Source: an uncultured Saprospiraceae bacterium
GTDB taxonomy: Bacteria; Bacteroidota; Bacteroidia; Chitinophagales; Saprospiraceae
Assembly (NCBI GenBank): GCA_938016265.1
Contig: CALLWB010000085.1
Location: 1-34,878, forward strand
Reading direction: 5' to 3'
DNA: 34,878 nucleotides
Position 1 is the first letter of the stretch. Each line of letters begins with the position of its first letter. The position numbers and the translations under genes were made by a program. The notes beneath the pieces are model-generated. The model made no database searches. It was given only the letters and a program-made list of their open reading frames with translations, and was not told where the DNA came from. Of the stretch, positions 1-7,959 are shown piece after piece.

Positions 1-188
1 GATCTATTATCCAATTTGCGAGTACTTATTTTCTTTTCAAACGAAATAAATTGGCAAAGGGTAAATGATCCCTTACTCATTATAAATGCGCCCTCACTCA
101 GAAAATGACCTGTTCAATCATTTCCGCATTCAAATGAATCAAAAAACCATATTTTAATACAAGTATTTGAAAATATAAAATTATACCT

Positions 189-1922
189 ATGCGAATTAAT
201 GTCTACCTAACTACCTTCTACTGCCTCTTGTTTTTCTACGCTCCACTTACCACTGCCCAGATTTGTAATCCTAGTTCTACAGAAGTATTGGATGCAAATG
301 AAGTAAGTACTACGTTATTGAATGGAGGGGACTCCTGGTGGAACTTGAGTGATGGGCAATACATTGTGCCCAAACCTGCTGCAGGGGAAGATCCGGTGAC
401 TGCTATTTTTGCAGGAGCGATCTGGATTGGAGGCTTTGATGATGCAGGCAATTTAAAACTGGCGGCGCAAACCTATCGACAAAATGGCAATGACTATTGG
501 CCAGGACCTATTTTGAATACAAACAGTGGTCCAGGAGATTGTATTCTTTGGAACCGTCATCATAAGGTCTATGGATCAGAGATCGACGCTTTGAGGAATG
601 ACTTTGCTGATAATGGAGTAATAGACTATGTTATTCCTACAAATATCCTAGGCTGGCCTGGAAGAGGCAATTCTCATTTTTACACACTATTCGGATTCGA
701 CTTACCTGATCAGGATTTAGCGCCCTTCTTTGACCAACAAAATGATGGAATTTATAACCCTGAACAAGGAGACTACCCGATATTAGGTTTGGAAGGTTGT
801 GCTGGGGCAAACCAATATGCGGATCAAATGATTTGGCATGTAATCAATGATATTGCAGATGTTCATCAATCCGGTGGCGATCAACTAGGACTTGAAATTC
901 AAGTGATGTCTTATAGTTTTAATACTCCAGGTTTAGAATACACGACTTTTTATACCTATGATCTAATAAATAAACAAGGTGGCAATTTGAACGATATGTA
1001 CTTTGGTCAATTTGTAGATCCTGATTTGGGTTGCTGGATCGATGATTTTGTAGGGAGTGATCCCAGTCGCTCTATGGCCATTGCCTATAATGGAGAAGCT
1101 ATCGACTCGGATTGCCAGGATTTCGCTGGAGGTATTGTAAATGGATACGGCAATCAGGTTCCCTTGTTAGGTTTTGATATTTTGAAAGGAGCAAAAGATC
1201 AACTGGGAAATTCTTTGCCGATGTCTTCTTTTATCACCTACGACAATTCAGGTGGGCCTACCAGTCATGCTAATTCTGCTGCCGAGCGCTACCGACTTAT
1301 GACAGGACTATGGAGAGACGGAAGTCCAGTGGAGTATGGAGGCAATGGTTTTCAGCAAGGAACTTATGCGACTTCGTTCATGTATTCAGGTGATCCTACC
1401 GACACCAATGGGTGGTCAGAATGTTCCGTCGGAAATAATCCTAATGACAGACGGTTTATTATGGCTTCAGGGCCCTTCAATATGCCAATGGCAAACCAAC
1501 AAGAAATTACGGTAGGTGTTGTCTTCGTACCTGATGTGGCACATCCGTGTCCTAGTTTTATGATGCTACAAAAAGCGGATGATTTTGTGCAGGCGCAATT
1601 TGACGACTGTTTCGGAGGCCTCCTTTCCAGCAATCACGAACTGCCAGTTCAGGTTTCTGTCCTGGATCGCGTTCAGCTAGTACCCAATCCATCCTTTCAA
1701 AATGGAGTAGTGCGCATCATCAATTTGCCGGAAAACAGTATTGTTGAAATTTGTACGATCGAAGGCCGTCCTCTTCAACGGATAAAGAGTGAGGGGCAGT
1801 CTGAAGGCGGGGCTGTGGTTTGGGATTTGACAACGGAATCGGGTCGGGTTGCTAGTGGGTTGTATTTTGTACGGGTGATTTCGGGAGATGCGGAGCGAGT
1901 GCTTAAGTTGTCTGTATTTTGA
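189..1922 (+). CDS. T9SS-type secreted protein with C-terminal sorting domain
   Basis: 577 aa. Residues 1-23 form a signal peptide (hydrophobic stretch ending LTTAQ), so the mature protein begins near Gln24. The body has the pattern GGDSWWNL ... VPK ... AIFAGAIWIGG ... LKLAAQTYRQ, followed by aromatic-rich beta segments; I recognise this as a family common in Bacteroidota secretomes but know no activity for it. The last ~75 residues are a type A T9SS sorting domain: VQLVPNPS at its start, then a short beta-sandwich ending GLYFVRVISGD...KLSVF. It is therefore probably exported by Sec, carried across the outer membrane by T9SS, and surface-attached or released. It stands alone: a strong terminator follows 80 bp after the stop. 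The ATG at 189 is chosen because the signal peptide starts there. Confidence 0.9.
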   Translation: MRINVYLTTFYCLLFFYAPLTTAQICNPSSTEVLDANEVSTTLLNGGDSWWNLSDGQYIVPKPAAGEDPVTAIFAGAIWIGGFDDAGNLKLAAQTYRQNGNDYWPGPILNTNSGPGDCILWNRHHKVYGSEIDALRNDFADNGVIDYVIPTNILGWPGRGNSHFYTLFGFDLPDQDLAPFFDQQNDGIYNPEQGDYPILGLEGCAGANQYADQMIWHVINDIADVHQSGGDQLGLEIQVMSYSFNTPGLEYTTFYTYDLINKQGGNLNDMYFGQFVDPDLGCWIDDFVGSDPSRSMAIAYNGEAIDSDCQDFAGGIVNGYGNQVPLLGFDILKGAKDQLGNSLPMSSFITYDNSGGPTSHANSAAERYRLMTGLWRDGSPVEYGGNGFQQGTYATSFMYSGDPTDTNGWSECSVGNNPNDRRFIMASGPFNMPMANQQEITVGVVFVPDVAHPCPSFMMLQKADDFVQAQFDDCFGGLLSSNHELPVQVSVLDRVQLVPNPSFQNGVVRIINLPENSIVEICTIEGRPLQRIKSEGQSEGGAVVWDLTTESGRVASGLYFVRVISGDAERVLKLSVF

Positions 1923-2001
1923 TGAGGGAGTACTTTTAGGCGAGCATTATTAATTTTTAATGCGCAATTACGAAAGTTAAAAAATCACTCTAAAGTATAT
2001 T

Positions 2002-2039
2002 GGGCTAAAAACTAACTTAATTAGTTTTTAGCCCTTTTT
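2002..2039 (+). terminator. Intrinsic terminator of the 189-1922 gene
   Basis: A perfect 14-bp stem (2002-2015 with 2021-2034), 5-nt loop, followed by TTTTT at 2035-2039. It lies 80 bp after the stop of the upstream secreted-protein gene and 250 bp before the MBOAT gene, so it separates the two transcription units. Confidence 0.85.
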
Positions 2040-2148
2040 GTTGATACTGGCGGGATAGATGGGATAGGTAGGGTCTAAAGTTTATGTAGCCCATTTCCTG
2101 GCAAAAAATGATATAAATAATTCTAGTTTTAATTTCCATTTACTGCTG

Positions 2149-2172
2149 TTTTTGTCAATGGATTGTCAAAAA
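2149..2172. promoter_or_regulatory. Near-perfect inverted repeat upstream of the MBOAT gene
   Basis: TTTTTG-T-CAAT-GG-ATTG-T-CAAAAA: two 11-nt half sites around a 2-bp centre, with one T/T mismatch in each arm pair. It sits about 115 bp before the MBOAT start in the 1923-2288 intergenic stretch. The shape fits an operator for a dimeric regulator, but nothing shows that it binds a protein. Apart from this and the terminator at 2002-2039 I see no other clear feature in that stretch. Confidence 0.3.
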
Positions 2173-2288
2173 AAATGAATATTTATTAAAACTAATGTTT
2201 GGAGTAGTAACGCTTTTTTTTTAGCGCGTACTAAGAGATAAATCCAAGGGGATAACCTTTGTGAGAAACTCTTGAAACTCAAAATAAG

Positions 2289-3731
2289 ATGCTATTCAAT
2301 TCCGTTGATTTCGCTATTTTTTTGCCAATAATTTTTATTCTTTATTGGTTTGTTTTTAATAAAAATTTGAAGCTTCAGAATTTATTAATTGTTGGGGCCA
2401 GCTACTATTTTTATGGTTGTTGGGATTGGCGGTTTTTATCCTTGGTTTTTCTTAGTACAGTGGTGGATTTTGTTGTTGGCCGCCAGCTTGCTTCTACGAA
2501 ATTGCCCTCCACGAGGAAAGTCTTGCTGTGGGCGAGTATTCTGGTCAATTTAGGAGTGTTGGGCTTCTTTAAGTATTGCAATTTTTTTATTGAAAACTTT
2601 ATCGCGGTATTTACTTTTTTCGACGTTCCGATCAATGGATTTTCACTCCATATTATTTTGCCGGTGGGTATTAGTTTTTACACCTTTCAGTCGATGAGTT
2701 ATACCATTGACATCTACCGGAATAAACTGAAGCCTTCGAATGATTTTATTGCGTTTGCGGCCTTTGTTAGTTTTTTTCCGCAACTCGTAGCTGGTCCTAT
2801 CGAGCGGGCAGTCAATTTTTTACCGCAATTCAAAAAGCCCAGAATATTTGAGCATCAAAAAGCAGTGGATGGGATGTATCAGATACTTTGCGGACTGTTT
2901 AAGAAAATTGTGATCGCGGATAGTTGTGCACCGTATGTGGAGATGGTTTTTAATAATCCGTCCGACTTCTCAGGCAGCACCTTGTTGATAGGTGTCTTTT
3001 TGTTTTCTGTACAGGTATATGGTGATTTCTCTGGTTATTCGGATATCGCGATTGGTACTGGCCGGCTGTTTGGATTTCACTTGATGCGTAACTTTGCCTT
3101 CCCATTCTTTTCTAGGGATATTGGGGAGTTTTGGAGGCGGTGGCATATTTCATTGAGTACCTGGTTTAGGGATTATCTGTATATCCCGTTGGGGGGCAGT
3201 CGTGCGGGTCTGGGGTACAGTATTCGGAATGTATTGATCATTTTTGTGGTCAGTGGGTTTTGGCATGGCTCCAAGTGGACATTTATTGTTTGGGGGCTGC
3301 TAAATGCGCTTTATTTTCTGCCAAGCCTTCTACGGCAAAATAAGCGAACGGATGTTGGTATAGTTGCGCAGGGTCGGTTGTTTCCTTCTTTTCGGGAAGT
3401 TGTTTCTATGGGAACTACTTTTGTCTTGATTTCATTTTCATTTATATTTTTTCGGTCTGAAAATCTGGAGGTGGTTTTTCAATTTATCAGTGGCATAATC
3501 TCATTTTCTGTATTTACTGTGCCAGCCGTTTTACCAGAAAAATTGTTCTGGCTGATACTTGGATTGTTCTTGGTGGAGTGGGTACAGCGTCATAAGGAGC
3601 ATGCCTTGCAATTGGCGCTTCCTATATTGATGAAACCTGTAAAATGGAGCTTTTTGTTAGTGTTAACAGAAATGATTCTCTTTCATTTTTTTGAAGGGAC
3701 GTCTCAGGAGTTTATTTATTTTGATTTTTAA
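2289..3731 (+). CDS. MBOAT-family membrane O-acyltransferase (AlgI-like)
   Basis: 480 aa, the usual length for the AlgI/PatA/DltB branch of MBOAT proteins. Many membrane segments are visible from residue 8 onward. The family core is intact: FWRRWHISLSTWFRDYLYIP at 281-300 carries the first conserved His (H286), and SGFWHG at 322-327 carries the catalytic His (H326). In known members this enzyme moves an acyl group, usually acetyl, across the inner membrane to a periplasmic SGNH-type partner that modifies an exopolysaccharide or wall polymer. The next gene, 98 bp downstream, looks like that partner. No polysaccharide synthesis genes are seen nearby, so the polymer is unknown. The ATG at 2289 begins directly with the MLFNSxxF motif typical of the family N-terminus. 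Confidence 0.93.
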   Translation: MLFNSVDFAIFLPIIFILYWFVFNKNLKLQNLLIVGASYYFYGCWDWRFLSLVFLSTVVDFVVGRQLASTKLPSTRKVLLWASILVNLGVLGFFKYCNFFIENFIAVFTFFDVPINGFSLHIILPVGISFYTFQSMSYTIDIYRNKLKPSNDFIAFAAFVSFFPQLVAGPIERAVNFLPQFKKPRIFEHQKAVDGMYQILCGLFKKIVIADSCAPYVEMVFNNPSDFSGSTLLIGVFLFSVQVYGDFSGYSDIAIGTGRLFGFHLMRNFAFPFFSRDIGEFWRRWHISLSTWFRDYLYIPLGGSRAGLGYSIRNVLIIFVVSGFWHGSKWTFIVWGLLNALYFLPSLLRQNKRTDVGIVAQGRLFPSFREVVSMGTTFVLISFSFIFFRSENLEVVFQFISGIISFSVFTVPAVLPEKLFWLILGLFLVEWVQRHKEHALQLALPILMKPVKWSFLLVLTEMILFHFFEGTSQEFIYFDF

Positions 3732-3829
3732 TTCTTCTACTACTGTCGTTTGTGGACTATGCTGGATCGGTTAAGTAAATGGGGGCAAACAGATGTACTC
3801 TTTTTGTTTTAAGCTGAAACATTTCAAAT

Positions 3830-4729
3830 ATGAAAACCTTTGTTCTGAAAATTGCTGCCTTTTTTTTAATGTTGGTAGCAGGCAATGTGATTTACTTTTT
3901 TGGATATTTTAAAAAATTCCCATCTAGCATTAAAACGCTATCTTATTTTGGTTCGCAAGAAAGTGGAAAGCCAAACCTTATTCTATTCGGTGCCTCAAAT
4001 TTGGTCTACAACTATGATTACGAAAAACTATCTGCTACATTCGATGATTTTAATGTTATTGCCAACTGGGAATATGAATTCAGAGGCTTTTTCCCAACAG
4101 CAAGCAAGCTCACCGCTCTCGAACAAACAGCACAGGATATTCTGATTGTCACTGCGCCCTACAATTGGTATGAAGAATATAAATTTCTCCCCCTTCTGAA
4201 TAAAGCAAATACCACCAAAATTTCCCAGAAAGTTATTGTCAATGGACTATCCTACTTTCCTGTTTTGACCGTTAAAAGTTTTTTTAATATTTCCACCTCA
4301 CTGAATAAAGATACCAGCCAAATAGATGATTCAACACCAGTTCAACTCGAATTTGAAGCCATCCCCCTGGCTCAATATACACCGACCTACAAAGATTGCT
4401 GGACCAACCCAGAAGACAAATTTACCATCACCAGCACCACCTTCGATCAACAATACCTCGACCGTCAATACCGTTGGCTTCGAGCCAATTTCAAAGGAAA
4501 AATCTATTTTCGATTTCCTGCCATCCGACCAAATCAATACTCCATCAACAAAAAGCGGATTCAATACCAGGAAGAAAATTTTGATTTTCTAAACGCATTT
4601 GAAACTGCTCATTTCGCAGACTCCTTGTGGTTCGATCAGTGGTATCACCTCAATCAATGCGGCAGAAAGGTAGCTACAGAAAGACTGATCAATGAGTTGA
4701 GATTTTTGGAATTGGTTGTTGGGTATTGA
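3830..4729 (+). CDS. SGNH-like protein, probable partner of the MBOAT acyltransferase
   Basis: 299 aa. A single N-terminal membrane anchor (about residues 5-26) precedes a soluble, presumably periplasmic domain. NLILFGASNLVY at 49-60 resembles block I of SGNH/GDSL hydrolases, with Ser56 as candidate nucleophile. FDQWYHLNQCG at 268-278 resembles the C-terminal Asp/His block (D269, H273). The overall similarity to known families is weak, so the assignment rests on these two blocks, the anchor and the position right after an MBOAT gene, where AlgX/AlgJ/DltD-like proteins normally sit. Inference: it accepts the acyl group exported by the MBOAT protein and transfers it to a surface polymer. It is co-directional, and no terminator is seen between the two genes. 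Confidence 0.65.
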   Translation: MKTFVLKIAAFFLMLVAGNVIYFFGYFKKFPSSIKTLSYFGSQESGKPNLILFGASNLVYNYDYEKLSATFDDFNVIANWEYEFRGFFPTASKLTALEQTAQDILIVTAPYNWYEEYKFLPLLNKANTTKISQKVIVNGLSYFPVLTVKSFFNISTSLNKDTSQIDDSTPVQLEFEAIPLAQYTPTYKDCWTNPEDKFTITSTTFDQQYLDRQYRWLRANFKGKIYFRFPAIRPNQYSINKKRIQYQEENFDFLNAFETAHFADSLWFDQWYHLNQCGRKVATERLINELRFLELVVGY

Positions 4730-4763
4730 ATTATAATTAATGGTGGATGGGTTAATGGAGGGC

Positions 4764-4815
4764 AAAACAAATGGCGTAGGGGCGAATCATCATTCGCTCC
4801 TACGCCATTTGTTTT
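4764..4815. repeat. 24-bp inverted repeat hairpin between convergent genes
   Basis: Arms 4764-4787 and 4792-4815 pair over 24 bp with a single G-T wobble and a 4-nt loop; the core is GGCGTAGGGGCGAAT. It lies 34 bp after the stop of the SGNH-like gene and ends in TTTTT on the plus strand (AAAA on the minus side), so it could terminate transcription from both directions. The near-perfect GC-rich arms also look like a dispersed palindromic (REP/MITE-like) repeat. Only one copy is in this window. Confidence 0.75.
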
Positions 4816-4842
4816 TGTTGAGTATTGACCGTTAGGGTATTT

Positions 4843-4968
4843 GTTGATAGTCCGAGCCTGCATTTGTTTCTAAATGCGCTACAAAAACACCCGCCGTCGC
4901 AGTTCCTTCACATTTTGAATTGCCGAAAGTCGGACCTCATTCAAAACTCTGCGAGATCGACTATCAAC
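4843..4968. repeat. 126-bp segment bounded by perfect 10-bp inverted repeats
   Basis: GTTGATAGTC at 4843-4852 and its exact complement GACTATCAAC at 4959-4968 bracket a non-coding stretch with an internal CATTT/AAATG hairpin. The right repeat overlaps the stop codon of the minus-strand gene that ends at 4964. This could be a small non-autonomous element that landed at the gene end, or a large stem at the 3' end of that mRNA. No flanking target duplication is obvious. Confidence 0.35.
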
Positions 4969-6802
4969 CCTTAATAAACTTAGTAGTAAACTGGCCAGAC
5001 GCTGAATGAACAGTAAGCAGAAAAACGCCGTCCGGCAATCCACTCAAATCTATCTCCGTATCTGGTTGCTGTAATCCACTTTGCAGCTTCTTGCCCAACA
5101 CATCAAACACCGAATACGAAAATTCAGATGTCAGTCCGTCAATGGCCGCAAAACTGACGACCGGATTTGGATAAATACTTATCGCTTTTGCAGGGACTGG
5201 ATCGGTAATAGAAGTTAAAACGCCTAGCTTAGCAAAGTAGGGGAGCGCATTTCCACTCGTTTCGTCCTCGGTAAATTCTCCGCCCATAAAAATCGTATTG
5301 TCATAAGAGGCCACTTTATTTACGGGTTGGTCAAATCTGGCAATTGCCACCATCCCATTATAGGTAAGGTTATACTCGGCGAGATGACTTCCGTAGGTTC
5401 CTACAAAAGGGGCTAAAACGAAGTCTCCTCCTAGGATTATTCTGCCATTAATATTCTCAATATCACGAATCTCACAAGACTCATTGTTATGGAAATAGTC
5501 CTCGTAAATAATTAGTGGTTGCAAGATGCCGTTCAGCAATCGGGTGAAGCAGACATCCTGCCCACTATCACAAGTGCCACCAATATACGCCGCACCACCA
5601 ACTACTTTTATTGCTTTTACTGTGTCGCTCACCTGGGCACTCAGCGCCTGCCAATTGTCGCTGGTTCCGAATGCTCTTAAGATAAGATTGTTGCAGGCTA
5701 TTGTAACGTCCGTTTGGCCAGGCACATGTACCGTCACCTCGTCAAATGCGCCACCCAATAAATAACCTTCCGAACTGGAAGCATGAGCATTGACTTGACC
5801 ATTTATAGTTAGTTTCTTTTGCCAGGTATTATTGTCAAGTACCCAGAATTCTTCCTTGCTAGGAGCGGAACTGTGTTGAAGGACAAGTCCAATGGTATTG
5901 TATGCTCCTCCATTGAATGCTAGTTTTCCTTCAGCACCAGATCTTCCAGGAATAGCATAGTATGTCCAATTTCCGTTTTCTAGACTTGCAAGTGGATAAT
6001 TACTTCCATTATTTTGAAACATTCCCGTAACATAAATTACATTGTACAATGGGTATATATTGGTTATTTGTCCGGTTAGGCCATTGCTCAAACAAGTAAA
6101 ATTATTGTTCTTGAAGGCGCCAATTTGATTGCAAGGACTTCCACCAATTTCTGAAAAGGTACCAGCAACAACCAACCCAATCGCATTATTAGCATATTCT
6201 ATATGTTCAACCGTTGCATTGGGGCCGTTTGGAAATGCTGTATAAGGGTCTGTTGGCGGGTATCCTGGCTGTATCCAAGCCAATTCGTCAATAGAAAACC
6301 CATATTCATTTGCCCACGGAGTGATCTTCTTGACCGGCATTTCATGGATGTAATTGTAGTTGTATTTCTGGCTGATTTGCTGAGCTAGTTCCTCATTTCC
6401 AGAAGCCGCCATAAGAAAACCTACTGCGCAGTGCGTCCCTTGTGGATCAATGAAATAGGGTTGTCTTGTCGAATGGTATTTGTTGATAGGGAATTGTTTT
6501 GCTGCAGCATAGTCTGCCAATTTCTCTAGTAAGTCCTTCCGTTTTTTTAGGGTGTTTTTTGATAAACTTTCTGGCGCAGTCTCTTGCAAGGTTTTAACAA
6601 CCAATTCCAAATGATAAGCAATCCGATCCTCGTCCTTGTCAAATTGGAGATTTGTTTTCGGACTTTCTGGCTGGTGGTGGATCCATTGCTCATTGACTTC
6701 TACCAAATGGTGGTAGGCCGAAATGTTATCTTGAGGTTGTTGAGCAAATAGATTCGTAGCAAGCAGGGAAAGCAAAAATAGTGTGGAGTAAATGTATTTC
6801 AT
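4964..6802 (-). CDS. T9SS-type secreted protein, propeller-like body
   Basis: 612 aa. Signal peptide residues 1-20 (ending NLFAQ). Residues ~25-180 form a mostly helical module with YHSTRQPYFIDPQGTHCAVG and a later AWIQPGY motif, an arrangement I know from other Saprospiraceae secreted proteins of unknown role. The middle (about 185-530) is built from repeated short beta units of the type 'xxxYIGGTCDSG' and 'IFMGGEFTE', suggesting a beta-propeller. The last ~75 residues are a T9SS type A sorting domain: ISIYPNPV, then VFDVLGKKLQSG, GLPDGVFLLTV and the basic end TKFIKG. Probably surface-exposed or released. Its stop overlaps an inverted repeat. Confidence 0.88.
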   Translation of the reverse strand: MKYIYSTLFLLSLLATNLFAQQPQDNISAYHHLVEVNEQWIHHQPESPKTNLQFDKDEDRIAYHLELVVKTLQETAPESLSKNTLKKRKDLLEKLADYAAAKQFPINKYHSTRQPYFIDPQGTHCAVGFLMAASGNEELAQQISQKYNYNYIHEMPVKKITPWANEYGFSIDELAWIQPGYPPTDPYTAFPNGPNATVEHIEYANNAIGLVVAGTFSEIGGSPCNQIGAFKNNNFTCLSNGLTGQITNIYPLYNVIYVTGMFQNNGSNYPLASLENGNWTYYAIPGRSGAEGKLAFNGGAYNTIGLVLQHSSAPSKEEFWVLDNNTWQKKLTINGQVNAHASSSEGYLLGGAFDEVTVHVPGQTDVTIACNNLILRAFGTSDNWQALSAQVSDTVKAIKVVGGAAYIGGTCDSGQDVCFTRLLNGILQPLIIYEDYFHNNESCEIRDIENINGRIILGGDFVLAPFVGTYGSHLAEYNLTYNGMVAIARFDQPVNKVASYDNTIFMGGEFTEDETSGNALPYFAKLGVLTSITDPVPAKAISIYPNPVVSFAAIDGLTSEFSYSVFDVLGKKLQSGLQQPDTEIDLSGLPDGVFLLTVHSASGQFTTKFIKG

Positions 6803-7109
6803 GATGTTACTTTTTAAAATAGAAATAAACGATTTGTTGAATGCGTTCTCTTATATAGACTTCAGAAGTTTGACAAAGCGTTGGGTTGGGTAGTCTGTTT
6901 TGTGGATTAAAATTACTGTAATTGATAATAGGAATCAATTTTTGCGCGTCATATATTAGTAAAAAGTAGGTCATGAGTTGGTAATAATTATCTCTACTAC
7001 TGCTTAGATATTCGTCTTTTTTGAGGTAGAAAAAATGACTATCCCGAAAGTAGGGGCAGGGGTGTATTCCATTACAAGAAATCAACGTGTGAAGATTCCA
7101 TTCACCCAT

Positions 7110-7147
7110 AAAAAAAGCCAGTTCCGAAATTATCGAAACCAGCTTTT
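7110..7147 (-). terminator. Intrinsic terminator of the minus-strand lipoprotein gene
   Basis: Read on the minus strand, a 14-bp stem (7134-7147 with 7113-7126, three G-U pairs) with a 7-nt loop is followed by a run of seven U (7116-7110). It starts 26 bp after the lipoprotein stop. Confidence 0.8.
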
Positions 7148-7172
7148 AAATTTTATAATATCTTAGAAAGAC

Positions 7173-7844
7173 CTATAGTCTTTTGAACTTAATTGTTCCG
7201 CCGGCGTCATTAAAGCCTCCAAGTATTTCAAACTCGTTGTCCGTAAGAAGTAAAGGGCCATTTTCCATATGGCGAGTATCGCCATCAGTACTAGTAAATT
7301 TGATAAACAGGCGATCGACACCCTTTGTGACTTCATAGGTATAAGTAACAGAAGGAATGTCGTTTAGTAGAATGTCTACGATGTTGTCAGATTTGAAAAC
7401 GGCTGTTTTTCTGTAGCCAATTACGCTAGGAACATCTATTTGATTGCCTACTCCACGGATAGATTTTGCAGTTTCAATCCATTCCCAGGCGCCTCTCAGG
7501 ATATTGTTTGCTGTAGAAACATCCATGGCAGGTTTTTCTGGTTTAGAAGGTGGTTTCGTGTCTTTTATTGGTGGATCGCCTACTGTAGTAGTTGGGCGAG
7601 TAGGACGTGGAGGGCGCGTCGTTGTAGTGGTAGTCGTTGTAGTTACCTTTTCCTCCGCTTCCAACTCCTTTTTTATTTCGTCTTTTAGTTCTTCCTTCAA
7701 TTCTTCTTTTATCTGTTCCTTTTCTTCAGCAGAAATGGAGGTTTGTTGTTTGTCTTGTTCTAGTGTGGTAGATGCTGTAGGAGTGCAATGCATCAATGAG
7801 AAGACCACTCCAAGGAACAACAACAGGGTAAATGTATTTTTCAT
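7173..7844 (-). CDS. Lipoprotein with charged helix, Thr/Pro linker and lipocalin-like domain
   Basis: 223 aa. Signal peptide with lipobox SLMHC (Cys20), so lipid-anchored. Residues ~37-66 are a Lys/Glu-rich heptad-like stretch (KEELKEELKDEIKKELEAEE), probably a charged helix or coiled coil. Then come nine consecutive Thr and a PPRPTRPTTT linker. The C-terminal ~105 residues (from ILRGAWEWIETA) look like a small beta-barrel of the lipocalin-like type, with a conserved GxWxW start. The Thr run (7617-7643) uses all four Thr codons, so it is kept for the protein and is not a simple DNA slippage tract. Function unknown; the layout suggests a ligand-binding or sensing domain held off the membrane by a stalk. 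Single-gene unit with its own terminator. Confidence 0.85.
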   Translation of the reverse strand: MKNTFTLLLFLGVVFSLMHCTPTASTTLEQDKQQTSISAEEKEQIKEELKEELKDEIKKELEAEEKVTTTTTTTTTRPPRPTRPTTTVGDPPIKDTKPPSKPEKPAMDVSTANNILRGAWEWIETAKSIRGVGNQIDVPSVIGYRKTAVFKSDNIVDILLNDIPSVTYTYEVTKGVDRLFIKFTSTDGDTRHMENGPLLLTDNEFEILGGFNDAGGTIKFKRL

Positions 7845-7959
7845 AATGGTTAAGTTTCAGTAGGTTTACTAATTAAGTCTCAATTTATTGAATGTTTTCC
7901 AAAAAGCGTACCTATTTGTAAAGTTAATGGAAAAAGGTTGATGATTGACCTTTCCACTA

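Noticed and set aside
6807-7109. 100-codon minus-strand ORF between the T9SS protein and the lipoprotein
   Set aside because: It begins right at the end of the lipoprotein terminator, has no signal peptide or recognisable motif, an unusual Cys/His/Tyr-rich composition, and fills the likely promoter region of the 4964-6802 gene.
7908-7914. GTACCTA on the plus strand upstream of the minus-strand lipoprotein
   Set aside because: It points away from that gene, has no -7 element at the right distance and no gene downstream on its strand.
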